43,536 bases of DNA from Sphingobacteriia bacterium (GTDB lineage: Bacteria; Bacteroidota; Bacteroidia; Bacteroidales; UBA7960), in contig JAABRR010000033.1 of assembly GCA_011390785.1 (NCBI GenBank), forward strand, positions 1-43,536, read 5' to 3'. Position 1 is the stretch's first letter; every line of letters starts with the position of its first letter. The notes below the pieces were generated by a model. It worked only from the letters and a program-made list of their open reading frames with translations. It did not search any database and was not told the origin of the DNA. Of this stretch, positions 41,718 through 43,536 are shown piece by piece. Both the position numbers and the translations under genes were made by a program.

Positions 41718-43181
41718 CTATTTCTCTTCTGGAATATTTTTCAATACATCAAGAATATAACCCCAACTTTTGGCAACAGAAGGAATGTTTAGTTTTTCAT
41801 CGGGAGAATGCACACCACGCATAGTTGGACCAAAAGAAATCATATCCATACCAGGAAATTTTTCCCCAATCAGGCCACACTCAAGTCCGGCATGGATTAC
41901 CAGAACATGAGGATCTTTTTGGAAAAGATTCTTGTAGGAATTTTTCATTACTTCCAAAATCTCAGAATCCATATTGGGAGTCCAGCCCGGATATCCTTCT
42001 CCGTGCTTTACTTTTGCCCCTGCCAGCTGGAAAGCACTGCTTACCATATCGGCTATATCTCTTTTTAACGTGGTAACCGAACTGCGTTGACTGGTAGATA
42101 TAATAATTTCTTTGGGTGTCATTTTTACTGAGGCAAGATTGGTAGATGTTTCTACCAGCCCGGGAATATCTGGCGACATGCCTATAACACCATGAGGGCA
42201 AGCATAAAGTGCACCCAGGAGACTGGTTTGAGTGGGATAATCAATAAGACATTCGGGCATTACCGAATCAAAAAAAGTAATTGATAAATCTGGTTCCCGA
42301 GATTTCTGCTCGGCTTTTATATGGGTTGTATATTCTTCCATTTGTATTTCAAAATCTCTTTTAAACTTTTGTGGAAGAGTTAACAGGGCTATGGCTTCAC
42401 GGGCAATGGCATTGCGAAGGTTTCCACCATCAATAGATGCCAGCCGCATTTCGAACATTCGTTCCAGATTCCATAAGATCCGTGTAAGTATTTTATTAGC
42501 ATTTCCCCTGCCCTTGTTAATATCATCTCCGGAATGCCCTCCTTTTAATCCGCTCACGTTTATTCTGAAAGCCATATGATCGGTTTCGTTGTTAACCCGC
42601 TCGTATTGAAAAGTAGCTACCGTATCCAAACCACCGGCGCAACCTATGCAAAGTTCTGCATCATCTTCCGAATCAAGATTGAGCAACATACGTCCTTTTA
42701 AAAGTTTGGGATCCAACTCAAAAGCTCCCGTTAAACCGGTTTCTTCATCAACAGTGAAGAGACACTCCAATGGACCGTGAGTAATCGATTGATCTTCAAG
42801 TATAGCCAATGCAAAAGCGACCCCTATTCCATTATCTGCCCCCAATGTTGTGCCTGTAGCTTTAATCCAGTCTCCGTCAATTTGGGGTTTAATAGGATCG
42901 TTATTGAAATCATGTTTCACATCAGAGTTTTTTTCACAAACCATGTCTACATGACTTTGCAAAACAAGTATCTTCTTATTTTCTTGTCCTTTAGTGGCTG
43001 GTTTACTAATAACTAAATTCCCAATAATATCCTGCTCATACTTAAGCTTATTTTTCTCAGCAAATGCCTTCAACCATGCCAGAATTTTCCCTTCCTTTTT
43101 CGATGGGCGGGGAACACCACAAATCTCTTCAAACAATTGCCATACTCTTCCAGGCTCAAGATGATTCAACACTTTTTCCAT
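41718..43181 (-). CDS. pepD: aminoacyl-histidine dipeptidase (peptidase D, M20 family)
   Basis: A 487-residue cytosolic enzyme, length normal for PepD. Zinc-site motifs in order: SHVDMVCEKN (His at about 77), GADNGIGVAFAL (Asp near 115), DEETGLTGAF (catalytic Glu near 145), NLDSEDD, and a C-terminal HAGLECGLIGEKFPGMDMIS. GGHSGDDINKGRGNANK marks the dimerisation lid. PepD cleaves dipeptides such as Xaa-His. No signal peptide is present. It is transcribed away from the glycosyltransferase gene. Confidence 0.92.
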   Translation of the reverse strand: MEKVLNHLEPGRVWQLFEEICGVPRPSKKEGKILAWLKAFAEKNKLKYEQDIIGNLVISKPATKGQENKKILVLQSHVDMVCEKNSDVKHDFNNDPIKPQIDGDWIKATGTTLGADNGIGVAFALAILEDQSITHGPLECLFTVDEETGLTGAFELDPKLLKGRMLLNLDSEDDAELCIGCAGGLDTVATFQYERVNNETDHMAFRINVSGLKGGHSGDDINKGRGNANKILTRILWNLERMFEMRLASIDGGNLRNAIAREAIALLTLPQKFKRDFEIQMEEYTTHIKAEQKSREPDLSITFFDSVMPECLIDYPTQTSLLGALYACPHGVIGMSPDIPGLVETSTNLASVKMTPKEIIISTSQRSSVTTLKRDIADMVSSAFQLAGAKVKHGEGYPGWTPNMDSEILEVMKNSYKNLFQKDPHVLVIHAGLECGLIGEKFPGMDMISFGPTMRGVHSPDEKLNIPSVAKSWGYILDVLKNIPEEK

Positions 43182-43221
43182 AACGATTGATATTTATATT
43201 TTAACAATAAATTCAGGTTTG

Positions 43222-43253
43222 TAAAATTAGAATAAAAAATTCATTGCGCCAAA
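43222..43253 (-). promoter_or_regulatory. promoter of pepD
   Basis: On the minus strand TTTG (43253-43250), a 20-base spacer, then TAATTTTA (43229-43222), one mismatch from TAnnTTTG. The spacing is right, and the leader is about 35 bases. Confidence 0.5.
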
Positions 43254-43290
43254 GTAGCTTTTTGCAAATAACTTTAACCGCAATTCTTTA

Positions 43291-43298
43291 TAAATTTG
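43291..43298 (+). promoter_or_regulatory. -7 promoter element for the glycosyltransferase gene
   Basis: TAAATTTG matches TAnnTTTG and lies 22 bases before the ATG at 43321. No TTTG at the proper distance upstream. Confidence 0.45.
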
Positions 43299-43320
43299 CA
43301 CCTTCAGTAATTTCCTGCGA

Positions 43321-43536
43321 ATGACTTCAAAGAAAAAATTAAAGGTTTTGGTAATTCGATTCAGCTCCATTGGCGATATTGTTTTGTGCTCCCCCGTGTT
43401 CAGATGCCTGAAAAAGATACCAGGTAAGGATGTAGAAGTGCATCTGATTACCAAAAAGGCTTTTGTATCATTTACACAAAATTACCCGGGCCTTGACAAG
43501 GTAATCCCTTTGGAAAAAGACCTCAATAATTTAATT
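43321..43536 (+). CDS. glycosyltransferase family 9 (heptosyltransferase-like), N-terminal part only
   Basis: The frame from ATG 43321 is open to the window edge, 72 codons. It reads KVLVIRFSSIGDIVLCSPVF, then RCLKK, then VEVHLITKKAFVSFTQNYPG. This is the typical start of GT9 enzymes, whose first strand and GD loop bind the sugar nucleotide. Such enzymes add heptose or related sugars to the lipopolysaccharide core. A full-length protein would need about 270 further residues beyond the window. Divergent from pepD. Confidence 0.85.
   Translation, partial: MTSKKKLKVLVIRFSSIGDIVLCSPVFRCLKKIPGKDVEVHLITKKAFVSFTQNYPGLDKVIPLEKDLNNLI

Noticed and set aside
1-43536. CRISPR array, rRNA, tRNA or intact insertion sequence
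   Set aside because: No regularly spaced identical repeats, no tRNA-like cloverleaf noticed and no transposase or integrase reading frame seen. A covariance-model tRNA scan was not possible by eye.

Overview
The window looks like a chromosomal segment of a Bacteroidota bacterium, probably from the Bacteroidales/Marinilabiliales side (an inference; there is no rRNA here to place it). The evidence is AT-rich DNA, promoters of the Bacteroidota type (TTTG, about 20 bases, TAnnTTTG), almost no Shine-Dalgarno sites, many small lipoproteins, a leftover type IX secretion sorting domain, and protein families common in that phylum.

Layout. 0.2-7.5 kb: a palindrome-operated TetR regulator followed by a complete multidrug exporter operon (TolC-like outer membrane protein, lipoprotein HlyD adaptor, two ABC ATPases equivalent to the two halves of E. 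coli YbhF, and two YbhS/YbhR-like permeases). 7.7-10.1 kb: a MacB/FtsX-like permease. 10.2-11.0 kb: a ParE-like toxin remnant, then an intact MNT-HEPN (MntA/HepT-type) toxin-antitoxin pair. 11.1-14.3 kb: an M48 lipoprotein protease and a LexA-like XRE/S24 repressor facing a DinB-type translesion polymerase, with repeats between them. 14.3-20.1 kb: an accessory zone of hypothetical lipoproteins, a CPBP protease, and wreckage: a DUF3788 pseudogene with a nonsense codon, a DUF1761 gene cut at its start, and the tail of a T9SS-secreted subtilisin-like protease joined to it. 20.1-22.6 kb: two tandem paralogous outer-membrane-type proteins. 23.1-27.9 kb: a 1601-residue fusion of a DEDD-like exonuclease region, a RecQ helicase and a UvrD-type helicase. 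28.0-28.7 kb: a second MNT-HEPN locus whose toxin gene carries an internal TAG. 28.9-32.1 kb: two envelope proteins. 32.3-35.8 kb: an operon of MltF, an App1-like phosphatase and a diacylglycerol kinase-like enzyme, closed by a shared terminator. 35.9-43.5 kb: an M49-like metallopeptidase lipoprotein, a SulP transporter, a DUF819 membrane protein with a flavin reductase, PepD, and the start of a family 9 glycosyltransferase cut by the window edge.

How it fits together. Most intact genes serve the envelope: export, peptidoglycan trimming, phosphatidate/diacylglycerol turnover and lipoprotein proteolysis. A second theme is DNA damage (LexA-like repressor, DinB, giant helicase). The third is gene decay around toxin-antitoxin loci. 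The most distinctive items are the exonuclease-RecQ-UvrD fusion, the contrast between one live and one dead MNT-HEPN locus, the DUF1761/subtilase junction near 19600, and the repeat that interrupts the exporter operon and recurs upstream of dinB. No CRISPR array, rRNA, tRNA or intact insertion sequence was found.
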